Positions 35,244-42,884 of a DNA stretch of 51,644 nucleotides are shown here, in pieces. The notes beneath the pieces were generated by a model that saw only the letters and a program-made list of their open reading frames with translations, ran no database searches and was not told the DNA's origin. Source of the stretch: an uncultured Collinsella sp. (lineage in GTDB: Bacteria; Actinomycetota; Coriobacteriia; Coriobacteriales; Coriobacteriaceae). A program made the translations under genes and the position numbers. Numbering within the stretch: position 1 is the stretch's first letter; every line of letters starts with the position of its first letter. The stretch spans positions 1-51,644 of the forward strand of contig CAUCQW010000017.1 in assembly GCA_958445065.1 (NCBI GenBank). The letters are read 5' to 3'.

Positions 35244-35272
35244 CCACCTACATTTTTCGACTTATTCGGCCA
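35244..35272. repeat. Right 29-nt direct repeat flanking the nuclease-like gene
   Basis: CCACCTACATTTTTCGACTT followed by ATTCGGCCA, 19 nt after the nuclease stop codon; differs from the left copy at two positions. Confidence 0.85.
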
Positions 35273-35297
35273 CCGATGTGCCAGATTGGCTGCAGCA

Positions 35298-35405
35298 ATG
35301 CTCAATATAACTTTAGATAAAACTGATTCTGCAGGAACTCCCGTAGAGGAAGAACTGATTCTCGCGGTATTTGACACGATAAAGTACAAATATGAACAGT
35401 TCTAA
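35298..35405 (+). pseudogene. Small ORF or gene relic
   Basis: The 35-residue reading frame (starting MLNITLDKTDSAGTPVEEEL) is protein-like in composition, and the frame is open back through the direct repeat. There is no ribosome binding site. It may be the 3' end of a lost gene. I do not recognise it. Confidence 0.25.
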
Positions 35406-35539
35406 TGCTTCTCAAGGTGGCTTTCTTAGCATGCTAGCCGAACATCTCGAAATATGTTGGCGAGCATTGCGTCGATGTCTCCCAACCCACAGAAAATCGC
35501 AGAGGCGGCAAGCAGTCATCGAAATTAACGCAAATTGTA

Positions 35540-35567
35540 TTGACATATGAACATACACTCATATAAT
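35540..35567 (+). promoter_or_regulatory. Consensus sigma70-type promoter of arsR
   Basis: TTGACA (35540-35545) and TATAAT (35562-35567) are both perfect, with a 16-nt spacer. The spacer is almost exactly filled by an 18-nt operator dyad. Confidence 0.88.
35546..35563. promoter_or_regulatory. Metalloregulator operator O1
   Basis: TATGAACATACACTCATA has the half sites TATGA and TCATA eight bases apart, between the -35 and -10 boxes, ideal for blocking RNA polymerase. Confidence 0.78.
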
Positions 35568-35580
35568 CGAAAGCAAGTTA

Positions 35581-35598
35581 TATGATCGCATGTTCATA
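35581..35598. promoter_or_regulatory. Metalloregulator operator O2
   Basis: TATGATCGCATGTTCATA lies just downstream of the expected transcription start and 15 nt ahead of the arsR ATG. It has the same TATGA-N8-TCATA layout as O1. Confidence 0.75.
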
Positions 35599-35613
35599 TG
35601 AAAGGATATTGCA

Positions 35614-35979
35614 ATGAGCATCCGCGTTGATGAAACGAAACCCGACATCGAGGCCACCGAACCCGCGATCCCCACCACCTGCTCGCCCGAGGACCTTCCC
35701 GACGAGGAGCTTCTCTACGACCTCGCCGACCTGTTCAAGGTCTTCAGCGACACCACGCGCATCAAGATCCTTTACGCCCTCATGGGCCGCGAGCTCTGCG
35801 TGGCAGACATCGCCGAAGCGACCGAAACCTCGCAGTCCGCGGTGTCGCACCAGCTGCGCACACTCAAGCAGTCGCACCTGGTTAAATTCCGGCGCGACGG
35901 GCGCAATATCCTATACTCGCTCGCCGACGACCACGTCTACACCATGCTCAACCAGGGCATGAGCCACATCTGCGAATAG
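35614..35979 (+). CDS. ArsR/SmtB family metal sensor (CzrA-like)
   Basis: The 121-residue repressor has the ArsR winged helix (VFSDTTRIKILYAL, then recognition helix TSQSAVSHQLRTLKQSHLV). The C-terminal helix carries D105-x-H107-x10-H118-x2-E121, the alpha-5 site that binds Zn2+/Co2+ in CzrA and SmtB. ELCVADI has one Cys where alpha-3 sensors have two, so the alpha-5 site is likelier the sensing one. An N-terminal extension of about 30 acidic residues includes C23. GAAAGGA precedes the ATG. It heads an operon with an HMA protein and a P1B ATPase and probably represses itself through O1/O2. Confidence 0.92.
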   Translation: MSIRVDETKPDIEATEPAIPTTCSPEDLPDEELLYDLADLFKVFSDTTRIKILYALMGRELCVADIAEATETSQSAVSHQLRTLKQSHLVKFRRDGRNILYSLADDHVYTMLNQGMSHICE

Positions 35980-36041
35980 CAGCCAACCACGGTACCAGCG
36001 CGGCCTGCACCCAAGCCGCAAAAACGGGAAAGGAACCCACC

Positions 36042-36260
36042 ATGAAAAAGCAGTACAAGCTCGATGAGATCGATTGCGCCAACTGTGCGCGCGAGCTTCA
36101 GGACGAGCTGGCCAAGCTCGAGGGCGTCAAATCCGTGTCCGTCAACTTTATGACCCAGAAGCTGACGCTCGAGGCCGATGATGCTGAGTTCGACGAGGTG
36201 CTCAACCGCGTTGTTGAGTTTACGGCCGACGCCGAGCCGGACTGCGAGATTATTCTCTAG
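36042..36260 (+). CDS. Stand-alone HMA-domain metal-binding protein
   Basis: The 72-residue protein is one heavy-metal-associated ferredoxin-like domain with the metal ligands C12-x-x-C15 in DCANC, preceded by an acidic residue as in Zn/Cd-type rather than Cu-type domains. The C-terminal ADAEPDCEIIL adds another Cys. In many CadA/ZntA pumps this domain is the N-terminus of the ATPase; here it is a separate gene 100 bp before an ATPase that lacks it. It is likely to hand metal to that pump. Confidence 0.92.
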   Translation: MKKQYKLDEIDCANCARELQDELAKLEGVKSVSVNFMTQKLTLEADDAEFDEVLNRVVEFTADAEPDCEIIL

Positions 36261-36318
36261 CCCAGGTTTACGCCAACCTGCAAGGCCGCGCTTGCTGCGG
36301 CCTTTGCTCGCGAAATTA

Positions 36319-36336
36319 TATGAGCGAATGTTCATA
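36319..36336. promoter_or_regulatory. Metalloregulator operator O3 ahead of cadA
   Basis: TATGAGCGAATGTTCATA matches O2 at 15 of 18 positions and lies 24 nt ahead of the cadA start codon, suggesting a second, internal regulated promoter or a roadblock site. Confidence 0.75.
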
Positions 36337-36360
36337 CATTCAAATGGGAGGATACGAGTC

Positions 36361-38313
36361 ATGGCCACCGCCGACCCCAAAAAGAAAAAGAAGAAGCGCA
36401 AGAAAAAAGAATCACTCGAGCATAAGCGCAACCGCATCCTGGTAGCGCTGGGCATTTTTGCCGTGGTGTACGCCCTCGATGAGTTCAGCACCCTTACCGC
36501 CGCATTCGGCACCCCGGGCGACATCTACGCCAGCTTTGTGCTGTTCCTCGTGCCGTTTTTGATTGCCGGCTACGACGTACTGCAAAAGGCATTCAATAAC
36601 ATCCGCCGCGGCAAGGCCTTCGACGAGAGCTTCCTCATGGCCGTCGCAACCATCGGCGCATTTGCCATGGTGCTCTTCCCCGACACAGACCCGCACATGG
36701 CCGAAGGCGCCGCCGTCATGCTGTTCTACCAGGTCGGCGAGCTGTTCCAGGCATACGCCGTGGGCAAGAGCCGCAAGTCGATCAGCGCCATGATGGACAT
36801 CGCGCCCGACTACGCTAACGTCGAGCAACCCGACGGCTCACTCGAACAGGTCTTCCCCGATGACATCGCGGTCGGCACCGTGATCGTGGTCAAGCCCGGC
36901 GAGCGCGTGCCTATCGACGGCGTCATCGTCGAGGGCGAAACCCAGCTCGACACCGCCGCCCTTACCGGTGAGTCGGTCCCCCGCCCGGCCAAAACCGGAG
37001 ACGATATCATCAGCGGCTGCATCAACATGACGGGGCTCATCCACGTGCGCACCACCAAGCCCTTTGGCGAGTCCACCGTCGCACGCGTCCTGGAGCTCGT
37101 GGAGAATGCCAGCGAAAAGAAGGCACGCACCGAGAACTTCATCACGCGCTTTGCCCGCATCTACACGCCCGCCGTCACCGGCGCTGCCGCGGTGCTCGCG
37201 CTCGGCGGTGGCCTGGTCACCGGTGCCTGGTCCGACTGGATTCTGCGCGGCCTGACCTTCTTGGTCGTCAGCTGCCCGTGCGCGTTGGTGATCAGCGTGC
37301 CGCTTAGTTTCTTTGGCGGCATCGGCGGCGCATCCAAGCTGGGCGTTCTCATCAAGGGTTCTAACTACCTCGAGACGCTCGCCGACGTGGACACCGTCGT
37401 CTTTGACAAGACGGGCACCCTCACCAACGGCACGTTCTCGGTGGTCGCGGTACACCCCGAGGCCGGCTATACCGAGCAGTCGTTGCTCGAAGTCGCAGCC
37501 CTTGCTGAGTCGTTCTCCGATCACCCCATCGCGCAGTCCGTACGTGTCGCCTACCAGGGCGAGGTCGACCCCAAGCGCGTAAGCGACTCCACCAACGACG
37601 CGGGCCATGGCGTGACGGCAACCATCGACGGCAAGCACGTCGTCGTTGGCAACGCAAAGATGCTCGCCGCGGCCGGAGTCGAAGCGCCCGATTGCGAGGT
37701 CGTCGGAACGATTCTGCATGTGCTCGTTGACGGCGTGTACGCCGGCCACATCGTGATTGCAGACACCGTCAAGGCCGATGCTGAGCAAACGATTCGCGAC
37801 CTGCACGCCGCCGGTGTCAAGCGCACCGTCATGCTCACGGGCGACCGCGAGGAGGTTGCGGCGTCTGTGGCCAAGCAACTCAGTCTCGACGAGTTCCACG
37901 CGCAGCTGCTGCCGGGCGATAAGGTCGAGCGCGTCGAGGCGCTGCTTGCAACCGAGAGTGGCAAGGGCAAGCTCGCCTTTGTGGGCGACGGCATCAACGA
38001 TGCGCCCGTGCTTACGCGCGCCGATGTGGGCATTGCCATGGGCGCTATGGGTTCTGACGCTGCGATCGAGGCCGCCGATGTCGTGCTCATGGACGACAAG
38101 CCGTCCAACATTTCCCGCGCGATCCGCGTGGCACGCAAGACCATGACGATCGTCTGGCAGAACATCATCTTTGCGCTGGGCGTTAAGCTGCTGATCCTTG
38201 TGCTGGCAGCGCTGGGCATCGCCAACATGTGGCTTGCCGTGTTCGGCGACGTAGGCGTGGCGATCATCGCCATCCTGAACGCCATGCGCGCGATGGGTGT
38301 CAAGAACCTGTAG
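36361..38313 (+). CDS. cadA: Zn/Cd/Pb-type P1B ATPase (CadA/ZntA-like)
   Basis: The 650-residue pump exports soft divalent cations. It has TGES (202-205), the membrane metal site SCPCAL with C305 and C307, the phosphorylated D349 in DKTGTLTNG, SDHPIAQ (the HP motif), GDGINDAPVL, and in the last helices FGDVGVAI, whose Asp is typical of the Zn2+/Cd2+/Pb2+ subgroup. There is no N-terminal HMA domain; instead residues 7-16 are almost all Lys/Arg. GGGAGGA 9 nt upstream fixes the ATG at 36361. Operator O3 sits directly upstream. Confidence 0.95.
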   Translation: MATADPKKKKKKRKKKESLEHKRNRILVALGIFAVVYALDEFSTLTAAFGTPGDIYASFVLFLVPFLIAGYDVLQKAFNNIRRGKAFDESFLMAVATIGAFAMVLFPDTDPHMAEGAAVMLFYQVGELFQAYAVGKSRKSISAMMDIAPDYANVEQPDGSLEQVFPDDIAVGTVIVVKPGERVPIDGVIVEGETQLDTAALTGESVPRPAKTGDDIISGCINMTGLIHVRTTKPFGESTVARVLELVENASEKKARTENFITRFARIYTPAVTGAAAVLALGGGLVTGAWSDWILRGLTFLVVSCPCALVISVPLSFFGGIGGASKLGVLIKGSNYLETLADVDTVVFDKTGTLTNGTFSVVAVHPEAGYTEQSLLEVAALAESFSDHPIAQSVRVAYQGEVDPKRVSDSTNDAGHGVTATIDGKHVVVGNAKMLAAAGVEAPDCEVVGTILHVLVDGVYAGHIVIADTVKADAEQTIRDLHAAGVKRTVMLTGDREEVAASVAKQLSLDEFHAQLLPGDKVERVEALLATESGKGKLAFVGDGINDAPVLTRADVGIAMGAMGSDAAIEAADVVLMDDKPSNISRAIRVARKTMTIVWQNIIFALGVKLLILVLAALGIANMWLAVFGDVGVAIIAILNAMRAMGVKNL

Positions 38314-38329
38314 CACTCGTGGTCCCTCC

Positions 38330-38456
38330 GGCCGGGGCCGGGCTTGGTTTTGAAAACGTCCTCGCGCATGAGGCCCGCCTTTCCTGCTCCTGCGGAGCAA
38401 CGGAAAGACGGGCCTCGCGCTGCGGAGTGTTTTCAAAACCAAGCCCGGCCCCGGCC
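38330..38456. repeat. 127-nt palindrome with 28-bp perfect arms
   Basis: The left arm 38330-38357 (GGCCGGGGCCGGGCTTGGTT to GAAAAC) is exactly complementary to 38429-38456. Inside, AGGCCCG-CCTTTCC pairs with GGAAAG-CGGGCCT and GCTCC with GGAGC, so nearly the whole unit folds as one rod. It begins 16 nt after the cadA stop codon. There is no T-run, so it is not a standard terminator. Confidence 0.9.
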
Positions 38457-38592
38457 TGCGGTGACGTAGCTGGCAGTTCTTGGGCATCGCTTGCTGGCAG
38501 GGTTCCTTTGCTGAAATGGACTTGGCCGAAAGGGCCGCTGGTCCCGGTCGCTGGTTCGCGCTTTGCGCGAACTCCGCGCTACTGGGGGTTCG

Positions 38593-38982
38593 TTAGGATT
38601 CCGCCGCTTGGCCCGTCGCCTCGCCCCGGTTCAGCATCGCACTCAGTTTCTCGAAGCTTTCCTCGCTCAGGCAGTGCTCCATGTGGCAGCCCTCTTGCGA
38701 CGCGACCTCAGCCGAAACACCCGCATCCTCCAGCAGCCCCACGAAAAAGCAGTGGCGCTCCCACATTTGGCGAGCGACCTCCAGCCCTCGCTCTGTCAGA
38801 TGAACATCTCGTTTGCCCATTTCGACATAGCCGTTGCTTTCCAGCGTCGCCATGGCCTTGGAAACGCTCGCCTTGGTTACGCCGAGATACTCCGCAACGT
38901 CGATCGAGCGCACGATGACCTGACGTTCCGACAGAACGTAGATTGATTCGAGATAGTCTTCTCCGGATTCACGTAGGGCCAT
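38593..38982 (-). CDS. DtxR/MntR family metal-dependent regulator
   Basis: The 129-residue protein has the DtxR winged helix at the N-terminus (YLESIYVLSER, VTKASVSKAMATLESNGYV) and the dimer/metal domain with H77, C99, E102 and H103 (EGCHMEHCLSEE), corresponding to the known Fe/Mn sites. The SH3-like third domain is absent, as in MntR. AAAGG precedes the ATG at 38982; codons further upstream run through repeated operator-like sites. It lies beyond the cadA operon on the opposite strand, which suggests a metal-homeostasis island. The target genes are not certain. Confidence 0.9.
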   Translation of the reverse strand: MALRESGEDYLESIYVLSERQVIVRSIDVAEYLGVTKASVSKAMATLESNGYVEMGKRDVHLTERGLEVARQMWERHCFFVGLLEDAGVSAEVASQEGCHMEHCLSEESFEKLSAMLNRGEATGQAAES

Positions 38983-39006
38983 GGGCCGCCTTTCGCGATG
39001 ATTGCT

Positions 39007-39089
39007 AGTTAGCCTTTGGATACTTTCCACGGCTAACTTTACCGCAAAAGTTGCCCATGTCTTACTACTTTGTCTAAAAGTTAGCCGTG
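39007..39089. promoter_or_regulatory. Cluster of four AAAGTTAGCC-like half sites
   Basis: AGTTAGCC (39007-39014), CACGGCTAACTTT (39028-39040), AAAAGTTGCCC (39046-39056) and AAAGTTAGCCGTG (39077-39089) recur in both orientations; the second and fourth form a 13-bp perfect inverted repeat. They lie directly upstream of the DtxR-type gene and suggest autoregulation. Confidence 0.55.
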
Positions 39090-39116
39090 TTTCACAAAAC
39101 GTGCGGGACGAAAACA

Positions 39117-39165
39117 AAATGGGGACGCCCCGCAAGGAGTGTCCCCAGGTGCCAGGTGCCGGCCC
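39117..39165. repeat. Family 2 repeat fragment
   Basis: AATGGGGACGCCCC, AAGGAGTGTCCCC and AGGTGCCGGC repeat the words of the 16480-16611 array. It lies just downstream of the HAD gene stop codon. Confidence 0.6.
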
Positions 39166-39169
39166 GCAG

Positions 39170-39940
39170 TTACATCAATCCAAAGTGCTTCGCGGCGTTG
39201 CAGATGCCGTCGTCGTCCACGGCGGTCGTCACGTAGGTCGCTGCAGCCTTCACCGTGTCCTGCGCGTTGCCCATGGCCACGCTCGTGCCCACGGCGGAAA
39301 ACATCGACAGGTCGTTCTCGCCATCGCCAAAGGCAATCGCCTCGCTCGCATCGATGCCCAGGCGCTCCAGCGTCGCCGCCACGCCCAGGTCCTTACCGCC
39401 GTTGGCAGGGATAATGTCGCAGAACAAATCACACCAGCGCGTAGTGAGAGAATGCGCCACCGCATCGGTCACGATATGCTCGTCGGCCGGGTCCACAAAG
39501 GCGCAGAACTGGTAGACCGGTGCGTCAAAGGCGTGCTCAAACGGCTCCTCGTGGTAGACAATCCCCGCGTTGCTTCCGGCCGTCACCACGCGCTCGGACA
39601 GGCGGTTCACAAACGAGTTCTCGCCCTGCATGCACAGCGAGTCATAGCGCCCCTGCGCCACCTGGTCCACAATCACCGCAACGTCGTCCGGGTCAATCGG
39701 GCAGCTACGGTAGACGCCCTCGGCATCAAAGCAGTGCTGGCCCGAAAGCGTAATGTACGCATCCCAACCCAAGTTGAACAGCCAATCAGGCATCTGGTAG
39801 GTCGGGCGACCCGTGGCAATCACGCACACAATCCCCTGCTCGTGAAAGCTGTCGAGCACCTGCTGCGCCGACGCCGGAATCCGGTGGGTCTTAAAGCTCA
39901 GCAGCGTGCCGTCGATATCGAAAAACGCGGCTTTGATCAT
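39170..39940 (-). CDS. Cof-type HAD phosphatase
   Basis: The 256-residue HAD IIB hydrolase has motif I FFDIDGTLLSF (nucleophile D8, D10), motif II ATGRP, motif III Lys in GGKDLGV, and motif IV FGDGENDLSMF. It has the large C2-type cap between about residues 80 and 180. Members dephosphorylate sugar phosphates, flavin or pyridoxal phosphate; the substrate is not readable. Its start lies 6 nt after the stop of the ABC-F gene, so they are cotranscribed. Confidence 0.93.
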   Translation of the reverse strand: MIKAAFFDIDGTLLSFKTHRIPASAQQVLDSFHEQGIVCVIATGRPTYQMPDWLFNLGWDAYITLSGQHCFDAEGVYRSCPIDPDDVAVIVDQVAQGRYDSLCMQGENSFVNRLSERVVTAGSNAGIVYHEEPFEHAFDAPVYQFCAFVDPADEHIVTDAVAHSLTTRWCDLFCDIIPANGGKDLGVAATLERLGIDASEAIAFGDGENDLSMFSAVGTSVAMGNAQDTVKAAATYVTTAVDDDGICNAAKHFGLM

Positions 39941-39946
39941 CCTCGT

Positions 39947-41806
39947 CTACTCCTCGCCCTCGAGCTTTTCGCTCGCCTCGAGCCACGCCATCTCCAGCTC
40001 GTCCATGGCGGCGTGGGCCTCGTCGATCTTTGCCTGCTGCTCGCCAAGCGCCGTGTAGTTGGTGGGATCGACCTGGGCCATGGCGGCCTCGGCCTCCTCC
40101 ACGCGGGCACGCTGCGTTTCCATCTTGCGCTCGAGCGAGCTCACCTCGCGGCGGAGCTTCTGGCGCTCGGCGTTGGACAGGCCGTTGGGCTGCCCGCTCG
40201 CCTTGGGCTTATCGGCCACAACCGCTGCGGCGCCGGTGTCGAACGTGCCGGTCTTGGCGCTCGGCGCGCCCACGGGCTCGCCCTCGGCGGTGGCGTTGCA
40301 CAGGCGCAGGTACTGGTCGACGCCGCCGGGCATATGCGTCAGGTGGCCGTCGAGCAACGCCCACTGCTGGTCGGTCACGCGCTCCATGAGGAATCGGTCG
40401 TGCGTCACCAGGATCAGCGTGCCCGGCCAGCCGTCGAGCAGGTCCTCGACAATCGCGAGCATGTCGGTATCCAGGTCGTTGCCCGGCTCGTCCAGGATAA
40501 GCACGTTGGGCTCGTCCAGAATTGTCAGCAGCAGCGACAGGCGACGGCGCTGGCCGCCCGAAAGGTCGCCGATGCGGCTCCAGAGCTGCTGCGTCGTAAA
40601 GCCCAGGCGCTCGCAAAGCTTCTCGGGCGAAGTCTCCTTGCCGTCGATGACGTAGTACTTCTTATAGTTGCTAAGCACCTCGCGGATCGTGTCGCCCATG
40701 TAGGGCTCGAGCTCCTCGAGCTGCTGCGACAGCACGCCAAAGCGTACCGTCTGGCCGATCTTTACACGGCCGCGCAGGGGCGCAATCTTGCCCTGGATTA
40801 CGTCAAGTAGCGTCGACTTGCCGGCGCCGTTCTCACCCAAAAGACCATAGCGGTCGCCCGCGCCGATAAGCCAGGTCACGTCGGAGAGCACCTGCTTGGG
40901 CGCGCCGTCGGTATCCGCATAGCCGGCGTCCACGTCGATCACGTCGATGACCTGCTTGCCCAGGCGGCTCACCGCCAGGCGCTTGAGCTCCAGCTCGTCG
41001 CGCACGGGCGGCACGTCGGCGATGAGTTCGCGAGCGGCATCCACGCGAAACTTGGGCTTGGTGGAGCGCGCCTGGGCGCCGCGGCTCAGCCACGCGAGCT
41101 CCTTGCGCGCCATGTTGCGACGACGCTCCTCGGTAACTGCGGCCATGCGGTCGCGCTCCACGCGCTGCAGGATGTATGCCGAGTAGCCGCCCTCGAAGGG
41201 ATCGACCTGGCCGTCGTGGACCTCCCACATGCTGGTGCAGACCTCGTCCAAGAACCAGCGGTCGTGCGTGACCACGAGCATGGCGCCCTGGCCGCGCTGC
41301 CAGCGGGCCTTTAAGTGACGCGCGAGCCAGTTGATGGTGCGCATGTCCAGGTGGTTGGTGGGCTCGTCGAGCATGAGCACGTCGTAGTCGCCGATCAGCA
41401 GGCGCGCAAGGTCCACGCGACGGCGCTGACCGCCCGAAAGCTCGCCCACCGTGCCCTCCCAGGGCACATCGCTAATGAGACCGGCGAGGATCTGGCGCGT
41501 ACGCGGACTCGACGCCCACTCATACTCGGGCGTGTCGCCCACGACGGCATGGTGCACGGTGTCGGTGTCGACAAGCTGGTCCTTTTGGCCGAGCAGACCG
41601 ATCGTGGTGCCTCGGCGGTGCGTCACGCGGCCGTCGTCGGGATCCAGCGTGCCGGCGAGCACGCTCAGCAGCGTCGACTTGCCGTCGCCGTTTTTGCCGA
41701 CGATGCCAATACGGTCGCCCTCGCCCACGCCGAGCGTTACGCTATCGAAAATATGCTTGGTGGGAAACTCTAGGCTGATGGAATCGCATCCCAAAAGAAT
41801 CGCCAT
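39947..41806 (-). CDS. ABC-F translation-factor ATPase (Uup-like)
   Basis: The 619-residue soluble protein has two ATP-binding cassettes without membrane segments: Walker A GKNGDGKST and GENGAGKST, signatures LSGGQRRRVDLARLL and LSGGQRRRLSLLLTI, and Walker B MLDEPTNHLD and ILDEPGNDLD. A coiled-coil tail (about residues 555-610) resembles Uup. ABC-F proteins act on ribosomes. In the second Walker B region TNHLD is changed to GNDLD, an uncommon but known variation. AAGGAG precedes the ATG at 41806. HAD phosphatase gene follows. Confidence 0.94.
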   Translation of the reverse strand: MAILLGCDSISLEFPTKHIFDSVTLGVGEGDRIGIVGKNGDGKSTLLSVLAGTLDPDDGRVTHRRGTTIGLLGQKDQLVDTDTVHHAVVGDTPEYEWASSPRTRQILAGLISDVPWEGTVGELSGGQRRRVDLARLLIGDYDVLMLDEPTNHLDMRTINWLARHLKARWQRGQGAMLVVTHDRWFLDEVCTSMWEVHDGQVDPFEGGYSAYILQRVERDRMAAVTEERRRNMARKELAWLSRGAQARSTKPKFRVDAARELIADVPPVRDELELKRLAVSRLGKQVIDVIDVDAGYADTDGAPKQVLSDVTWLIGAGDRYGLLGENGAGKSTLLDVIQGKIAPLRGRVKIGQTVRFGVLSQQLEELEPYMGDTIREVLSNYKKYYVIDGKETSPEKLCERLGFTTQQLWSRIGDLSGGQRRRLSLLLTILDEPNVLILDEPGNDLDTDMLAIVEDLLDGWPGTLILVTHDRFLMERVTDQQWALLDGHLTHMPGGVDQYLRLCNATAEGEPVGAPSAKTGTFDTGAAAVVADKPKASGQPNGLSNAERQKLRREVSSLERKMETQRARVEEAEAAMAQVDPTNYTALGEQQAKIDEAHAAMDELEMAWLEASEKLEGEE

Positions 41807-41864
41807 ATGCCCTGCTCCTTCGTAGAAATTCAACGTTGTCCATGATAGCAGCGAGCCCCACCCC

Positions 41865-41901
41865 AAACCACCACGAAGGTGCCTGTCCCCTTTGTGGTGG
41901 T
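41865..41901. repeat. Family 1 palindrome, reverse orientation
   Basis: AAACCACCACGAAGG pairs with CCTTTGTGGTGG (one mismatch) around TGCCTGTCC. It lies 60 nt upstream of the ABC-F start codon. Confidence 0.75.
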
Positions 41902-41918
41902 CGGTCTGGCAGCGACAC

Positions 41919-41955
41919 AAAAAGGCGGGCCATCTCACAAAAGAGATAACCCGCC
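41919..41955 (-). terminator. Terminator of the pst operon
   Basis: On the minus strand GGCGGG-TT-ATCTC pairs with GAGAT-GG-CCCGCC, followed by TTTTT (41919-41923). Confidence 0.88.
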
Positions 41956-42011
41956 CCTCCAATCAGTCCCGTGGCGACCGTGGCCGCCGCGGGCCTCAAG
42001 CATGTCCCGGA

Positions 42012-42884
42012 CTAGGAGAACATGCCGGTGAGGTAATCATTCAGCCGCTGATCCTTGGGCCGTTGGAAAATCTCGTCAGTCTCGTCGTACTCGACCATAT
42101 CGCCCATGTAGAAGAACGCCGTGCGGTTGGACACACGCGAAGCTTGCTCCATGTTGTGCGTCACGATGACGATAGCGCGGTCGGCCACAATCGAAGACAT
42201 GAGGTCCTCGATCGCCAGCGTCGAGATGGGGTCGAGTGCCGAGCAGGGCTCGTCGAACAGAATCACGTCGGGGTTGAGCGCCAGCGTGCGTGCGATGCAC
42301 AGGCGCTGTTGCTGTCCGCCCGAGAGCGCATAGGCGCTCTTATCGAGCTTGTCCTTGACCTCGTCCCACAGTGCCGCGCCGCGCAGGCTCTCCTCGACCA
42401 TGCGGTCGAGCTCGTCGCGGTCGGTAATGCCGTGGCGCTTGGGCGCAAACGTGATGTTGTCGCGAATGGACTTGCGGAACGGGTTGGGCTGCTGAAACAC
42501 CATGCCAATGGAGCGGCGCAGCTCATAGGTGTTCTCGGTCTTGGTGTTCACGTTGCGCCCGCGGTAGTTGATATCGCCCTCCACGCGGCAGCCGCGAATC
42601 TCGCGATTCATCAGGTTGAGGCTGCGCAGAAAGGTCGACTTACCGCAGCCCGAAGGCCCGATGAGCGCCGTGATCTCGCCCTTGTGAAAGTCGAGCGACG
42701 TGTCGTGCAGCGCATGGTGGTCGCCATAGTACACGTTGACGTCCTTGGTGGAGAGCATGACCTCGTCGCTCACGGCCTTGCCGCTCACGCGCACGCGCTT
42801 CTCGCTCTCCCCCACGCTCGACAGGAAGTCCCGGGTGTCGGACGATGCCGCTTCGGTTGCGGGCGTTGCATTCATCTCGCTCAT
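42012..42884 (-). CDS. pstB: Phosphate ABC transporter ATPase PstB
   Basis: PstB hydrolyses ATP to drive high-affinity phosphate import. The 290-residue protein has Walker A GPSGCGKST, the Q-loop FQQPNPF, signature LSGGQQQRLCIAR, Walker B VILFDEPCSALDP and switch His in VTHNMEQA. An N-terminal extension of about 40 residues precedes the cassette. Its ATG overlaps the pstA stop in an ATGA tetranucleotide, so translation is coupled. Confidence 0.97.
   Translation of the reverse strand: MSEMNATPATEAASSDTRDFLSSVGESEKRVRVSGKAVSDEVMLSTKDVNVYYGDHHALHDTSLDFHKGEITALIGPSGCGKSTFLRSLNLMNREIRGCRVEGDINYRGRNVNTKTENTYELRRSIGMVFQQPNPFRKSIRDNITFAPKRHGITDRDELDRMVEESLRGAALWDEVKDKLDKSAYALSGGQQQRLCIARTLALNPDVILFDEPCSALDPISTLAIEDLMSSIVADRAIVIVTHNMEQASRVSNRTAFFYMGDMVEYDETDEIFQRPKDQRLNDYLTGMFS

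Larger units (their letters stand above)
35225..35539. other. AT-rich stretch between nuclease-like gene and arsR
   Basis: Besides the right direct repeat it contains a 35-codon frame (35298-35405). No other gene, tRNA or hairpin terminator was recognised. Confidence 0.5.

Noticed and set aside
36838..38487. 549-codon open frame antisense to cadA
   Set aside because: It mirrors the GC-biased third codon positions of cadA, encodes a low-complexity His/Asp/Arg-rich product and overlaps all catalytic motifs of the real gene.
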